From Polycyclovorans sp964425915 (lineage in GTDB: Bacteria > Pseudomonadota > Gammaproteobacteria > Nevskiales > Nevskiaceae), in NCBI GenBank assembly GCA_964425915.1, contig CAYROO010000008.1, positions 38,474 through 102,473 on the forward strand: a stretch of DNA of 64,000 nucleotides. The letters are read 5' to 3'. Under the pieces are notes generated by a model that was not told the DNA's origin, did not search any database, and worked only from the letters and a program-made list of their open reading frames with translations. The position numbers and the translations under genes were made by a program. How positions within the stretch are numbered: the first letter of the stretch is position 1; every line of letters begins with the position of its first letter. Positions 33,839 through 43,111 of this stretch are shown one piece after another.

Positions 33839-35043
33839 TCCGCCAGCTTGCGATAGATGCGGCGAATCCGCTGCGGCAACGGCTCCTCGGCGGCGCCCAT
33901 CTCCGCGCCCTGATCGATCTGCTGCAACAGGCTCACCTCGTCCGGCCCCAACACCGCATCCGGATCGGTCTGTGTGCGCACCAGAAACCGCGCCACGGCG
34001 GGGCTGATAGGCGAGCCGCCGGCACATACCGTGCGAATCGCCCGCGCCACCGCACCCGGCGTGGCGTCCTTGAGCAGATAGGCCACGGCACCCGCGCGCA
34101 CAGCTTCGATCACGTGCGCCTCGTCGCCGAATACCGTAATCACCACCGCCATGATGGCCGGCGCCGCCGTACAGAACTCGCGGATGAGAACACTGCCTGG
34201 TACGTCCGGAAGGCCCAGGTCGACCAGCACCACCTGCGGGTGGTGGGTGGCGAATGCTGCGCGCGCCTCGGCACCGTTGGCCGCGACCGCCACCAGCTCT
34301 AGGTCATCAGCGGCGCGAATCGCGCGGGCCAGCCGCTCGCGGGTTTCCGCCTGGTCTTCCACCAGCAGCACCCGCGGCGTGATCGGCGCCGCGTCGGGGG
34401 TCTCGGCATCGCCAGCGGTGTTGGCCTCCAGTTCGAGGTAGCGCGGTGCCACCTCGGTGTTCCAGTCCAACACCGGATGCACCGCGCCAAACCCGGGAAT
34501 CATCGTCTGCCAGCGGCCCAGCAGGTCCACCTCGTCCCGCAACGCGGCCAATTCAGTCGCTGAGTCGACGAACTGATATAGGCGGATGCGCCCAGTCTCC
34601 TGTTGCTGCGCGCGCCACAGTCCCGGACGCAATTCGTCGACCAGGGTCCAGCCGGGCCGCAGCGGTGGCGTGTCGCCGAGTACCGGCTTGGCCACCTCAC
34701 CGACACGCTGAAGTGGCGCATCGAAGCGGTAGCCGTAGCCATGAACGGTACGGATGATCTGCTGGTCGTCGTCGCGCAGTGCCCGCCGCAGCTTGGCGAC
34801 GCAGCGGGGCAGCACCGACTCGCTGACCACGCGCCCGGGCCACAGCGCCTCCAGCACCTGCGCCTTGTCGAGCACCTCGCCGGGATGCCGCAGCAGCAAG
34901 CGCAACAGCTCCAGCGGCAGGCGCTCCACGGCGACGGGTTCGCCGTCAACGCTCAGTGACAATGACCGGGTGTCGAAACGCACGGCGCCGAACACCCAGC
35001 TGCTTGGCTCCGACTGCGACGCGGTCTGCCCACTGCCCGCCAT
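33835..35043 (-). CDS. fused regulator: winged helix, kinase N-lobe remnant, receiver domain
   Basis: A 402-residue protein starting MAGSGQTASQ. Residues 16-106 are an OmpR/CadC-type winged helix ending IRTVHGYGYRF. Residues about 127-205 (LVDELRPGLWRAQQQETGRI, then ELAALRDEVDLLGRW and VLDWNTEVAPRYLELE) resemble the N-lobe of protein kinases found behind winged helices in some Xanthomonadales-like proteins, without a catalytic lobe. Residues 223-340 are a receiver domain with Glu229/Asp230, Asp275, Thr303 and Lys325. The tail (365-402) looks like a decayed LuxR helix-turn-helix ending RIRRIYRKLAE. The DNA-binding domain is thus at the wrong end for a normal response regulator. Coupled to the kinase. 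Confidence 0.8.
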   Translation of the reverse strand: MAGSGQTASQSEPSSWVFGAVRFDTRSLSLSVDGEPVAVERLPLELLRLLLRHPGEVLDKAQVLEALWPGRVVSESVLPRCVAKLRRALRDDDQQIIRTVHGYGYRFDAPLQRVGEVAKPVLGDTPPLRPGWTLVDELRPGLWRAQQQETGRIRLYQFVDSATELAALRDEVDLLGRWQTMIPGFGAVHPVLDWNTEVAPRYLELEANTAGDAETPDAAPITPRVLLVEDQAETRERLARAIRAADDLELVAVAANGAEARAAFATHHPQVVLVDLGLPDVPGSVLIREFCTAAPAIMAVVITVFGDEAHVIEAVRAGAVAYLLKDATPGAVARAIRTVCAGGSPISPAVARFLVRTQTDPDAVLGPDEVSLLQQIDQGAEMGAAEEPLPQRIRRIYRKLAE

Positions 35044-35188
35044 ACCCCCCACCCGCCTGCCTCGACCCGGTTGTCGCGACGATAGCCGAGCGGTACGGGG
35101 CGAACAAGCCAATCGCGGTGCCCGAGTGTGACTGACGGCGGCGCTTGATCGCGCTTTGGCCCGACGCTGACGCGCGCCCATAGCGGCC

Positions 35189-35623
35189 TCAGTTGTCGCC
35201 CAGCTTGCTGCCCTTCAGCGGCAGGGTGGCGGGGCTCTGGACATTGAACCGACCGCTCGCGGACAGATCGACGTCGGTGCCGGACAGTGACACCGCGCCG
35301 GACTTCTTCAGCGACAAAGCGGCGCGCCGGGCCGACAGCGTCATCTGATCGGCGGCCTCGATCTCGATCCGGGTCGCCTCCAATTGCAACTGCGCCGGCG
35401 CCCGCAGGCGGGCGGTCCCGGACTCCAGCTTGAGGCTGGCCCCCGGTCCGCGCAGCTCGACGCCGCCCGGGGTCACCACCAGCGCATGCTCCAAGGCACT
35501 GACCCGTGCTGCCAGCAGCGCCAGTTGACGATCATCGGCGGCGCCCAGGGTTCCGGCGGTGGCGAGGCTGGCACCGAGCAGGGTCCAGCACAGTGCGGCC
35601 GCGCCGCGATGAAGATTCGACAT
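35189..35623 (-). CDS. small exported protein of the secretin locus
   Basis: A 144-residue protein starting MSNLHRGAAAL, with a signal peptide cleaved near AGTLGAA. A short heptad-like helix (DRQLALLAARVSALEHAL) is followed by regular alternating strands (LKLESGTARLRAPAQL, then IEIEAADQMTLSARR), suggesting a beta-solenoid like that of phage or VgrG spike tips. Not a family I recognise. It lies 22 bp behind the secretin gene and 145 bp before the fused regulator. Confidence 0.65.
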   Translation of the reverse strand: MSNLHRGAAALCWTLLGASLATAGTLGAADDRQLALLAARVSALEHALVVTPGGVELRGPGASLKLESGTARLRAPAQLQLEATRIEIEAADQMTLSARRAALSLKKSGAVSLSGTDVDLSASGRFNVQSPATLPLKGSKLGDN

Positions 35624-35645
35624 GGGAGACTCCGGTGACAAGGGG

Positions 35646-37274
35646 TTACTGCCAGGCCAGCATCAGCGCCTCGGCGACATCGGCGCGTTGTGTGTCGGCA
35701 TCGGTCACGCGCAGCCGAAGATCGCCCGACTCAGGCGGACGCAACCAGCGCATGCGCGCCAGTCGTTGCAGGATGGCGGACAGGTCGGCACCGGGTTCGA
35801 TGCGCTGCTGCCAGCTGTCCAGCAGCTGCTGCGCCACCGCCGCCCGCCGCGCCGGCGATGCCGGGGTCGCGATGCTCAGCGGCTGGCGTGGTGTCACCAG
35901 AATCAGCAGCGACTCCTGTCGCCGCGCCTCGCTGCGGCGGTTGGTGAACCAGTCGACGAAGGGAATCCGGCCGATCCAGGGTACCCGCGAGAAGGTGCGG
36001 TCGGAGACCTGCTCGGACAGCGCGCTCAGCACCAGTGTCTCGCCGAAACGGATGTCGGCGGTGGCATTCACCCGCTGGCGGAAGGTGGTTAGCGAGCGCT
36101 CGAAACTGCCGATCTGATCCTGCGACAGGAAGGAACGCTCGGCGGTGACCTGGAAGGTGACCTGCTCGTCGCTGATGCGCTCGGGTAGCACCCGCAGCTC
36201 CACCCCGACATCAATCGGCTGCAGCGTGCCGAGATTGACGCCGCTGACCTCGACATTCAGCGTGCGTCCGGCAAAGAACGAGGACTCGCGGTCCAGGTGT
36301 GCGGTGATCGACGGTCGCGCCACCACGCTGTAGGTCTGCCCGGCGTCGTTGAACAGGTTGAGGCTGTAATCCAGGCGCGGCGAGGAGATCTCGGAGGTGA
36401 TGGTGCGGGCACTGCTGCGGCCAAAGCTGTCGCGCGTCTGCACCAGAGTGTTGGAATAGCCGTACAGCACCCGGAGGCCATCGAACAGGTTGATACCGCG
36501 GTTCTCCTGGGTCAGCTGCGAGTTGAGCAGCAGGGTGACTTCCACCACCACCTGCGACGGCGTCTCGGCCAGCGGCCGCGGGTCCGCGATGTCGTCCGGA
36601 TTCGGATCATCGGCCCAGGCCGGCGACAGCGTCCCGTAGTCGGCCACCCGTCGCAACACATAGGCCCCTGCGGCGGCATCGGTCTGCACCGCGGCCGCAC
36701 GCTGTGCCGCGGCCGGCGCCTGCGCATCCCCGGCCGCCGCCAGGGCAAAGGCATACAGCCGCATCACGTCCGGGCGCGTCGGAACCAGGGCATGCGCTCG
36801 CGTCGCCGCCAGCATCAGCAGCGGCAGGTCCTGCCGGTAGTAGGACGCCACCCCCAACCCGTAATAGGCCTCCCAGCGCGCGGGCTGGTCCAGCACGGCC
36901 TCGGCGAAGCGCTGCTGCGCCTCCAGATGCTGGCCCTGCTCCAGCGCGATCACGCCCAGCCGCAGCAACGAGGCGTAGTGCCCTGGTGCGAATCGCAAGG
37001 CGCTCTCGAAGCCTACGGCTGCTTGTTCGAGCCCGCTGCGGTCACCCGCCAGCGCCTGCTGCTCCAGCGCCATGGCGTGCAGGAACTGCAGCGGGCCGTT
37101 GCGCAGGTCGCGTTGCAGCAGGCGCGCCAGGGGCGCCTCGGCCTCGGACCAGCGTTGGGTGTCCACCGCCCGGGCGATGCGCTGGCGATCCTCAGCACCC
37201 CCGGAATGGCGGTCGGCGGTGGTGGCGCAGGCGCTCAGTCCGAGCGCCATCAGGCTCAGCAGCAGCGCTCTCAT
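35646..37274 (-). CDS. TPR-secretin lipoprotein
   Basis: A 542-residue lipoprotein (lipobox LSAC, Cys16). Residues about 28-190 are TPR-like helices; residues about 240-460 form a secretin C-domain (VVVEVTLLLNSQ, then GETLVLSALSEQ and VPWIGRIPFVDWFTNRR, ending LLILVTPRQP), the beta-barrel of type II/III secretion and pilus channels. It lacks the N0-N3 ring domains. It could form an outer-membrane pore. It overlaps the upstream IPT-like gene by ATGA. No ATPase, pilin or inner-membrane platform gene is nearby. Confidence 0.85.
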   Translation of the reverse strand: MRALLLSLMALGLSACATTADRHSGGAEDRQRIARAVDTQRWSEAEAPLARLLQRDLRNGPLQFLHAMALEQQALAGDRSGLEQAAVGFESALRFAPGHYASLLRLGVIALEQGQHLEAQQRFAEAVLDQPARWEAYYGLGVASYYRQDLPLLMLAATRAHALVPTRPDVMRLYAFALAAAGDAQAPAAAQRAAAVQTDAAAGAYVLRRVADYGTLSPAWADDPNPDDIADPRPLAETPSQVVVEVTLLLNSQLTQENRGINLFDGLRVLYGYSNTLVQTRDSFGRSSARTITSEISSPRLDYSLNLFNDAGQTYSVVARPSITAHLDRESSFFAGRTLNVEVSGVNLGTLQPIDVGVELRVLPERISDEQVTFQVTAERSFLSQDQIGSFERSLTTFRQRVNATADIRFGETLVLSALSEQVSDRTFSRVPWIGRIPFVDWFTNRRSEARRQESLLILVTPRQPLSIATPASPARRAAVAQQLLDSWQQRIEPGADLSAILQRLARMRWLRPPESGDLRLRVTDADTQRADVAEALMLAWQ

Positions 37275-38917
37275 GGCAGCACCCGCTGCACGCGCCAGAC
37301 CCGCCCTTCACCGGCGCCGGTGCGCGGGTCTTCCCAAATGAAGTGCAGCCGCCCGGTGTTGCGCAGCACCGCCGTCTCGGCAGCGGCATCACAGCCGTCC
37401 GGTCGCACGGCGCCGGGCGTGCCAAAACTGAACTCGATCCGCTGCGGGTCGAGGCGGTGCACCTGCAGCATCAGGTCGCAGCTTTCCGAACGGGGATCGG
37501 AAAAGCCCTCCGCGAACAGACGGGCGTTCAGCCCCGACGCGGCGGCCGGCGTCAGGTCGAAGCCATCGAAGCGCAGCCGCTGTCGGACCGGCAGCGACTT
37601 CAGGTTGACCCCGTCGCCGAGTGGGTCGAGCCCAACCGGGGTCGACGTGAAACGATAGGCCGGCACCACGGTGATCGGTTGCGGATGGCAGATCGCCTGC
37701 TTCTGCCGTGCAGCCTGCACACAGATCGGGCCGGACACGGCATTGGCGGGCACCATCAGCACCACGCGCTCCGCTTCCACCACCATGAACTGGTGGATCT
37801 CCACATCACCGATGCGCCAGGTCAGTTTGTTCGCGCCCCCCTCCGGCTTGAGGTTGCGCCCCTTCACTTCCACCCGGTTGCGCGCGGCGAATGGCTGCCG
37901 CGGATCATCGATCTGGGTAAAGACATAGGGCACCGGCCTGCCGGTGAAGGTGGCCATCGACGTCACCGACGCCAGTGCGGGCGGGGCGGCATTGGCGGCG
38001 GGGGCCGGTGTCGGCGCTCTGGCAGCCGCCAACCTTGCCGCCGAGCCGACCGCCAAGGCGGGGCGATCCGGTACGACCGTGAGATCCGCAGTACCCCGAT
38101 CAATGAAGTCGTTTTGCGCCGTGAACGCGGTCGGTCGATAGGACTCGAGCCCGTAGGTCAGGGCCTGATCGCTGGCCGTCTGCGGCCGATCGCTCAGCAT
38201 CAGGAAGCCGAAGCCGCTGCCCTGGGCATTGCGCACCCGCAAGCCCAGGGTGGATTTCATGGCGCCAAAGCCATCGCTCGCCTGGGGGAGAAACAGGCCG
38301 CTCAGGCACTCGCCCTGCAGCGTCAAGGTCTGCCCGGGGCGGAATCCGAAGGCGCCATTGGCGAGACGGCGCTGGTCGTCGTAGCCAATGTCGGCCGGCG
38401 TGATCGCGGCAACGCGGGGGCGATCGCAGACCGCAAACGCCTCGCTGAGTGCGGTGCTGCCACCGGCCTGTCGCGCCGTCACGGTGGCCGACAAGGCCCC
38501 GGTGATGGCATCTGGCGGCAGGTCGAACTCCACGCGCGTGCTGTTGCCCCCCGATCGCGGTACCAGCTGGCGGCTGCGGCTGCCGATGCGCAGCTCCACG
38601 CGCAGCGCCTGCGGGTCGAGGTCCCGGCCCTCGACGAACAGGCGTTCGCCGGTCAGGCCGTGGGGCGGGCCGCTGCGGGTGCCGCGTGGCCCCACCACGC
38701 CCCAGCGCGTGACATTGGGGCCGCTGAGCTCAAGACGGCGACCGCTGACGGACTGTGGGACGTCCCGCTCCACGGCACCCTTGCTGGCCTGCGCCTTGAC
38801 CGGTGCCAGCGCCGGGCTGGCCGCGTGAGCGACGGCGGTCGCCACCAGCGCGCCGCCCCACATCAGGCCGACCAAGACCCACCGGCTCGATCCCCACCCC
38901 TTGCGATGCTGTTGCAT
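37271..38917 (-). CDS. exported IPT/Ig-like protein of the secretin locus
   Basis: A 548-residue protein with an N-terminal signal segment (hydrophobic stretch about 13-32, then AHA-AS). The rest is beta-rich with repeats of the kind GERLFVEGRDLDPQ, GQTLTLQGECLSG, RNRVEVKGRNLKPEGG and RQRLRFDGFDL, spaced roughly 100-130 residues apart and suggesting four IPT/TIG-like domains. Six or more Cys residues could form disulfides. I know no named family. It starts the operon, and the 11-bp direct repeats lie 84 bp upstream. It may be the surface partner or cargo of the secretin. Confidence 0.65.
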   Translation of the reverse strand: MQQHRKGWGSSRWVLVGLMWGGALVATAVAHAASPALAPVKAQASKGAVERDVPQSVSGRRLELSGPNVTRWGVVGPRGTRSGPPHGLTGERLFVEGRDLDPQALRVELRIGSRSRQLVPRSGGNSTRVEFDLPPDAITGALSATVTARQAGGSTALSEAFAVCDRPRVAAITPADIGYDDQRRLANGAFGFRPGQTLTLQGECLSGLFLPQASDGFGAMKSTLGLRVRNAQGSGFGFLMLSDRPQTASDQALTYGLESYRPTAFTAQNDFIDRGTADLTVVPDRPALAVGSAARLAAARAPTPAPAANAAPPALASVTSMATFTGRPVPYVFTQIDDPRQPFAARNRVEVKGRNLKPEGGANKLTWRIGDVEIHQFMVVEAERVVLMVPANAVSGPICVQAARQKQAICHPQPITVVPAYRFTSTPVGLDPLGDGVNLKSLPVRQRLRFDGFDLTPAAASGLNARLFAEGFSDPRSESCDLMLQVHRLDPQRIEFSFGTPGAVRPDGCDAAAETAVLRNTGRLHFIWEDPRTGAGEGRVWRVQRVLP

Positions 38918-39000
38918 ACCCCCTCCCGAACACCCGGGAAACGCTCCGCGGGTTGATCGGGATGGTGGCGCCGTCGGCGCCTCGGGTCCTGATGGATGGT

Positions 39001-39028
39001 TGACGAAGTTCTGACGTTTTTCTGACGT
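39001..39028. promoter_or_regulatory. three TGACG direct repeats with 11-bp period
   Basis: TGACG occurs at 39001, 39012 and 39023 (TGACGAAGTTC, TGACGTTTTTC, TGACGTC). Direct repeats at exactly one helical turn are the usual sites of OmpR/PhoB-type winged-helix proteins. They lie in the pyc to IPT-gene gap, 84 bp before the operon that contains a winged-helix regulator, so they are its likely target (inference). Confidence 0.6.
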
Positions 39029-39043
39029 CGCCCGGCTGCGCCG

Positions 39044-42000
39044 TTACCCCGCCTTGTAGGTCACCAGCAGATCGTGCGCATTGACGGCCGTGCCCCGCGA
39101 CACCAGCACCTGGTCGATCACCGCCTCGCGGTCGGCGCGGATCTGGGTTTCCATCTTCATCGCCTCGATGGCCAATAGCGGGTCGCCCTTCTTCACCCGC
39201 TGACCGGGCTTCACCGCCACCAGTGACACCATGCCGGGCATCGGTGCGCCCACCTGGTCGGGATTGCCGTCCTCGGCCCGGGGACGCGCCGCCACCGGCG
39301 TGGCACCGGCCTTCGGTACCTTCACGGTGCGTGGCTGGCCGTTGAGTTCGAAGAACAATTTGACGGCGCCCTCCTCGGGCAGCTCGGTGGTGCCCTGCAG
39401 CTTGATCAGCAGCGTCTTGCCCGCCTCAAGCTCGACGGCCACCTCATCGCCCTCGGCCAGACCGTAGAAGAACGCCGGGGTCGGCAGCACCGAGACGTCA
39501 CCGTAGTGACTGCGGTGTTCGGCGTATTCCCGGAACACCTTGGGGTACATCAGATAGGCCGCCAGGTCGGTATCACTGAGCTTGCGGCCCACCGCCTTCT
39601 CTGCTGCCGCGCGTGCCGCCGCCATATCCACCGGCGGCAAGGTGGCGCCGGGGCGGTCGGTCAGCGGCGCAGCGCCCTGCAGCACCTTGGCCTGCAGCGC
39701 AGCGGGGAACCCGTCGGCGGGGAAGCCGAGATCGCCACGGAACAGTGAGATCACCGACTCCGGGAAGGCAACATCACGCGCCGGGTCCAGCACGTCTTCA
39801 GGCGTCAGGTCGTTGGCGATCATGAACAGCGCCATGTCGCCCACCACCTTGGAGGTGGGCGTGACTTTGACGATGTCACCGAACAACTGATTGACCTGGG
39901 CGTAGGCGCGTGACACTTCCGGCCAGCGCGCTTCCAGCCCCAGACCGCGCGCCTGCTCGCGCAGGTTGGTGTACTGCCCGCCCGGCATTTCGTGACGGTA
40001 GACATCGGCGGTGCCGGAGCGGATATCGGCCTCGAAGGGCTGGTAGTAGCGACGCACACCCTCCCAGTAGGTGGAGAGCGCCTGCATCGCCTCGAACGAC
40101 ACGCCCGGATCGCGGGGGCTGCCAGCCAAGGCAGCGGCGATCGCGCCGAGGTTGGGCTGCGAGGTGAGACCGGACATGGCATCGAGTGCACCGTCGACGG
40201 CATCGACACCGGCGTCGATGGCCGCCAGCACACTGGCTGCGCTGATCCCGCTGGTGTCGTGGGTATGGAAGTGGATGGGCAGACCCACCTCCTGGCGCAG
40301 CGCGGTCACCAGCGCATGCGCGGCGCGCGGCCGGCAGACACCGGCCATGTCCTTGATGCCGATGATGTGCGCACCGGCCTTCTCAAGCTGCCGGGCCATG
40401 TTCACGTAGTACTTCAGGTCGTACTTGGGTCGCGACGTATCAAACAGATCGCCGGTGTAGCAAATGGCGGCCTCGCACAGTGCGCCGCTTTCGCGAACGG
40501 CATCCATCGCCACCCGCATGTTGTCGACACTGTTGAGGGAATCAAACACCCGGAACAGATCGATACCATTACGCGCCGCCTCCTGCACGAACGCGCGCAC
40601 CACATTGTCGGGATAGTTGGTGTAACCCACCGCATTGGAGGCGCGCAGCAGCATCTGAAACAGGATGTTGGGCACCGCCAAGCGAAGCTGGCTCAGCCGT
40701 GCCCAGGGGTCTTCCTTGAGGAAGCGCATGGCCACGTCGAAGGTGGCGCCGCCCCAACATTCCAGCGACAGCAGTTGAGGCAACAACCGCGCGTAGTCGG
40801 GCGCCACTGCCAGCATGTCGTGGCTGCGCATGCGGGTGGCAAATAGCGACTGGTGCGCGTCGCGCAAGGTGGTGTCGGTGAGCAGCACCTGCGGCTGTGC
40901 GCGCATCCAGGCTGCAAACTTTTGCGGCCCCAGTTCGCGCAGACGGTCGCGGCTGCCCGCCGGCGGCGCCTGGCTGCGGTCCACCTTCGGTCGCACCGGC
41001 GGCGGCAAGGGCAGGGTCGGCGGTGTGCGCCCCTTCATCTCCGGATTGCCGTTGACCACCACTTCGCCAATGAAGCGCAGCAGGCGGGTGGCGCGGTCGC
41101 GGCGCTTGGCGAAGTTGAACAGCTCCGGCGTGGTGTCGATGAACCGGGTGATGCACTCGCCTGACACGAACTGCGGATGGTTGATGACGTTTTCGAGGAA
41201 CTGCAGATTGCTCGACAGCCCGCGGATGCGGAACTCGCGCAGTGCCCGGTCCATGCGCTGAATGGCATCCTGGCGATACGCGCCCCAGGTGGTCACCTTC
41301 ACCAGCAGTGAATCGTAGTAGGGCGTGATGACGGCGCCCGAGTACGCGGTGCCAGCATCCAGGCGCACGCCAAAACCGGCGGCGCTGCGATAGACGCCCA
41401 AGCGCCCGTAGTCCGGCGTGAAGTGGTTCTCGGGATCCTCGGTGGTGACCCGGCATTGCAGGGCATGGCCGCGAAGGCTGATGTCCGACTGCGCCGGCAC
41501 GCCACAGGCTTCGGTGCCGATGCGCTGCCCCTCGGTGATGCGAATCTGTGCCCGCACGATGTCGATGCCGGTCACCTGCTCGGTCACCGTGTGCTCGACC
41601 TGAATGCGCGGATTGACCTCGATGAAGTAGAACGCTCCGGTGTCGGCATCCATCAGGAACTCGACGGTGCCGGCATGGGTGTAGTCCACCGCGTCCGCCA
41701 GCTTCAGGGCCGAAGCGCACAGTGCGGCCCGGGCTTCGGCATCGAGATAGGGTGCCGGCGCCTGCTCTACCACTTTCTGGTTGCGTCGCTGAACCGAGCA
41801 GTCGCGCTCGAACAAATGGACACGCTGACCGTGGCGATCGCCCAGTATCTGCACCTCGACGTGCCGGGCACGGCGGACCAGCTTCTCGAGGTAGACCTCG
41901 TCGTTGCCGAAGGCCGATTTCGCCTCGCGGCGTGCCACATCAATCTGCACATCGAGGTCGGCCTCGGATTCGATGACCCGCATCCCGCGACCGCCACCGC

Positions 42001-42496
42001 CCCAGCTCGCCTTGAGCATCAACGGATAGCCGATATCGCCGGCCATTTGGCGGACCGCTTCAATCTCGCGCGGCAAGGGTCCGGTGGCCGGCATCACCGG
42101 CACGCCGGCCTGTTCGGCGACGCGACGCGCCGCCACCTTGTTGCCCAGGGTGCGCATCACCTCCGGCATCGGCCCGATGAAGCGGATGCCAGCCTTGGCG
42201 CAGGCTTCGGCAAACTCCGGGTTCTCGGACAAGAAGCCATAGCCGGGGTGAATGGCATCGGCACCGGCCTGCTTGGCCACCCGCAGGATGTCGTCGATAT
42301 CCAGATAGGCCGCAATCGGCTGCTTGCCGGCACCGACGCGATAACTTTCGTCCGCCTTGAAGCGATGCAGCGCGTAGCGGTCCTCGTTGGCGTAGATCGC
42401 CACCGTGCGAATGCCCAGCTCGGCAGCCGCGCGCATGACGCGGATGGCAATCTCGGATCGGTTGGCAACCAGCAGCTTGCGGATCGGACGGCTCAT
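39044..42496 (-). CDS. pyc: pyruvate carboxylase, single-chain
   Basis: A 1150-residue biotin enzyme that carboxylates pyruvate to oxaloacetate. Domains in order: biotin carboxylase (1-about 460, GGGGRGMR and FIEVNPRIQVEH), carboxyltransferase (about 535-815, LLTDTTLRDAHQS and HTHDTSG), tetramerisation/PC region (about 830-1040) and a biotin carrier with Lys1114 in AMKM. Full family length. It replenishes oxaloacetate, which matters when growth is on acetyl- and propionyl-CoA-yielding substrates such as steroids. It is monocistronic by spacing. Many pseudomonads have a two-subunit form instead. Confidence 0.96.
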   Translation of the reverse strand: MSRPIRKLLVANRSEIAIRVMRAAAELGIRTVAIYANEDRYALHRFKADESYRVGAGKQPIAAYLDIDDILRVAKQAGADAIHPGYGFLSENPEFAEACAKAGIRFIGPMPEVMRTLGNKVAARRVAEQAGVPVMPATGPLPREIEAVRQMAGDIGYPLMLKASWGGGGRGMRVIESEADLDVQIDVARREAKSAFGNDEVYLEKLVRRARHVEVQILGDRHGQRVHLFERDCSVQRRNQKVVEQAPAPYLDAEARAALCASALKLADAVDYTHAGTVEFLMDADTGAFYFIEVNPRIQVEHTVTEQVTGIDIVRAQIRITEGQRIGTEACGVPAQSDISLRGHALQCRVTTEDPENHFTPDYGRLGVYRSAAGFGVRLDAGTAYSGAVITPYYDSLLVKVTTWGAYRQDAIQRMDRALREFRIRGLSSNLQFLENVINHPQFVSGECITRFIDTTPELFNFAKRRDRATRLLRFIGEVVVNGNPEMKGRTPPTLPLPPPVRPKVDRSQAPPAGSRDRLRELGPQKFAAWMRAQPQVLLTDTTLRDAHQSLFATRMRSHDMLAVAPDYARLLPQLLSLECWGGATFDVAMRFLKEDPWARLSQLRLAVPNILFQMLLRASNAVGYTNYPDNVVRAFVQEAARNGIDLFRVFDSLNSVDNMRVAMDAVRESGALCEAAICYTGDLFDTSRPKYDLKYYVNMARQLEKAGAHIIGIKDMAGVCRPRAAHALVTALRQEVGLPIHFHTHDTSGISAASVLAAIDAGVDAVDGALDAMSGLTSQPNLGAIAAALAGSPRDPGVSFEAMQALSTYWEGVRRYYQPFEADIRSGTADVYRHEMPGGQYTNLREQARGLGLEARWPEVSRAYAQVNQLFGDIVKVTPTSKVVGDMALFMIANDLTPEDVLDPARDVAFPESVISLFRGDLGFPADGFPAALQAKVLQGAAPLTDRPGATLPPVDMAAARAAAEKAVGRKLSDTDLAAYLMYPKVFREYAEHRSHYGDVSVLPTPAFFYGLAEGDEVAVELEAGKTLLIKLQGTTELPEEGAVKLFFELNGQPRTVKVPKAGATPVAARPRAEDGNPDQVGAPMPGMVSLVAVKPGQRVKKGDPLLAIEAMKMETQIRADREAVIDQVLVSRGTAVNAHDLLVTYKAG

Positions 42497-42599
42497 GCGG
42501 ATTCCTCGGGACGACAGACCAGATCGGATGTCCGGACCATAACCCGGAAAACCCGTCGGTCACAGCCCAGACACGACGCCGCGCGCACGGCGTCCTGCG

Positions 42600-42947
42600 T
42601 CAGTAGGCGGCCTGATACAACAGGTAAAGCCCGACCGCGCCCAGCGAGCCGTGCATCAGGGCCAGCGGCAAGGTGGCGTTGTCGCGGAACAGCACGCGGA
42701 ACAGCACCAGCCCACCGACGATGCCGGCGGTGAACACGCCCAGCGCCCACCAGGCCAGTTCCGGGGTGGTGTCCTCGCCTCGCAGATTGGCAACGAACAG
42801 CAAGCCGGTGGCAGCGATGGCGCCCAAACCATGGCCCAGCCCCAGGAAGGACGGGAAGCGGACCTTGGCGGCAATCAGCCCGGTCATCAACAGGCCGCCC
42901 GCCGCAATCGCGGCCAGGGCCCAGAATGCGATCTGCATCAATGTCAT
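42600..42947 (-). CDS. small four-helix membrane protein
   Basis: A 115-residue protein starting MTLMQIAFWALAAI with AGGGGAGAA-like ribosome binding context upstream. Four membrane helices (about 5-27, 37-55, 63-85, 92-112) joined by short loops, including VRFPSFLGLGHGLGA. Not a family I recognise. It lies upstream of pyc on the same strand, separated by about 100 bp, and could be co-transcribed. The frame is open further upstream, but MTLMQ is the first start with a suitable binding site. Confidence 0.7.
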   Translation of the reverse strand: MTLMQIAFWALAAIAAGGLLMTGLIAAKVRFPSFLGLGHGLGAIAATGLLFVANLRGEDTTPELAWWALGVFTAGIVGGLVLFRVLFRDNATLPLALMHGSLGAVGLYLLYQAAY

Positions 42948-43111
42948 GGTGATTCTCCCCTCGTGTTGTGGAACGCTGGTTGGGATCATACCCCGGCATT
43001 CGGCATCCACCCCCACCTTTTCGTTGGGGCGCGCGGCGGTAGCCGGGCACAGGCTAGGATGCCGTGTCTGTTGCGACAGGCGATCCCGTTTATCGACGAC
43101 TTGTGAGGATC

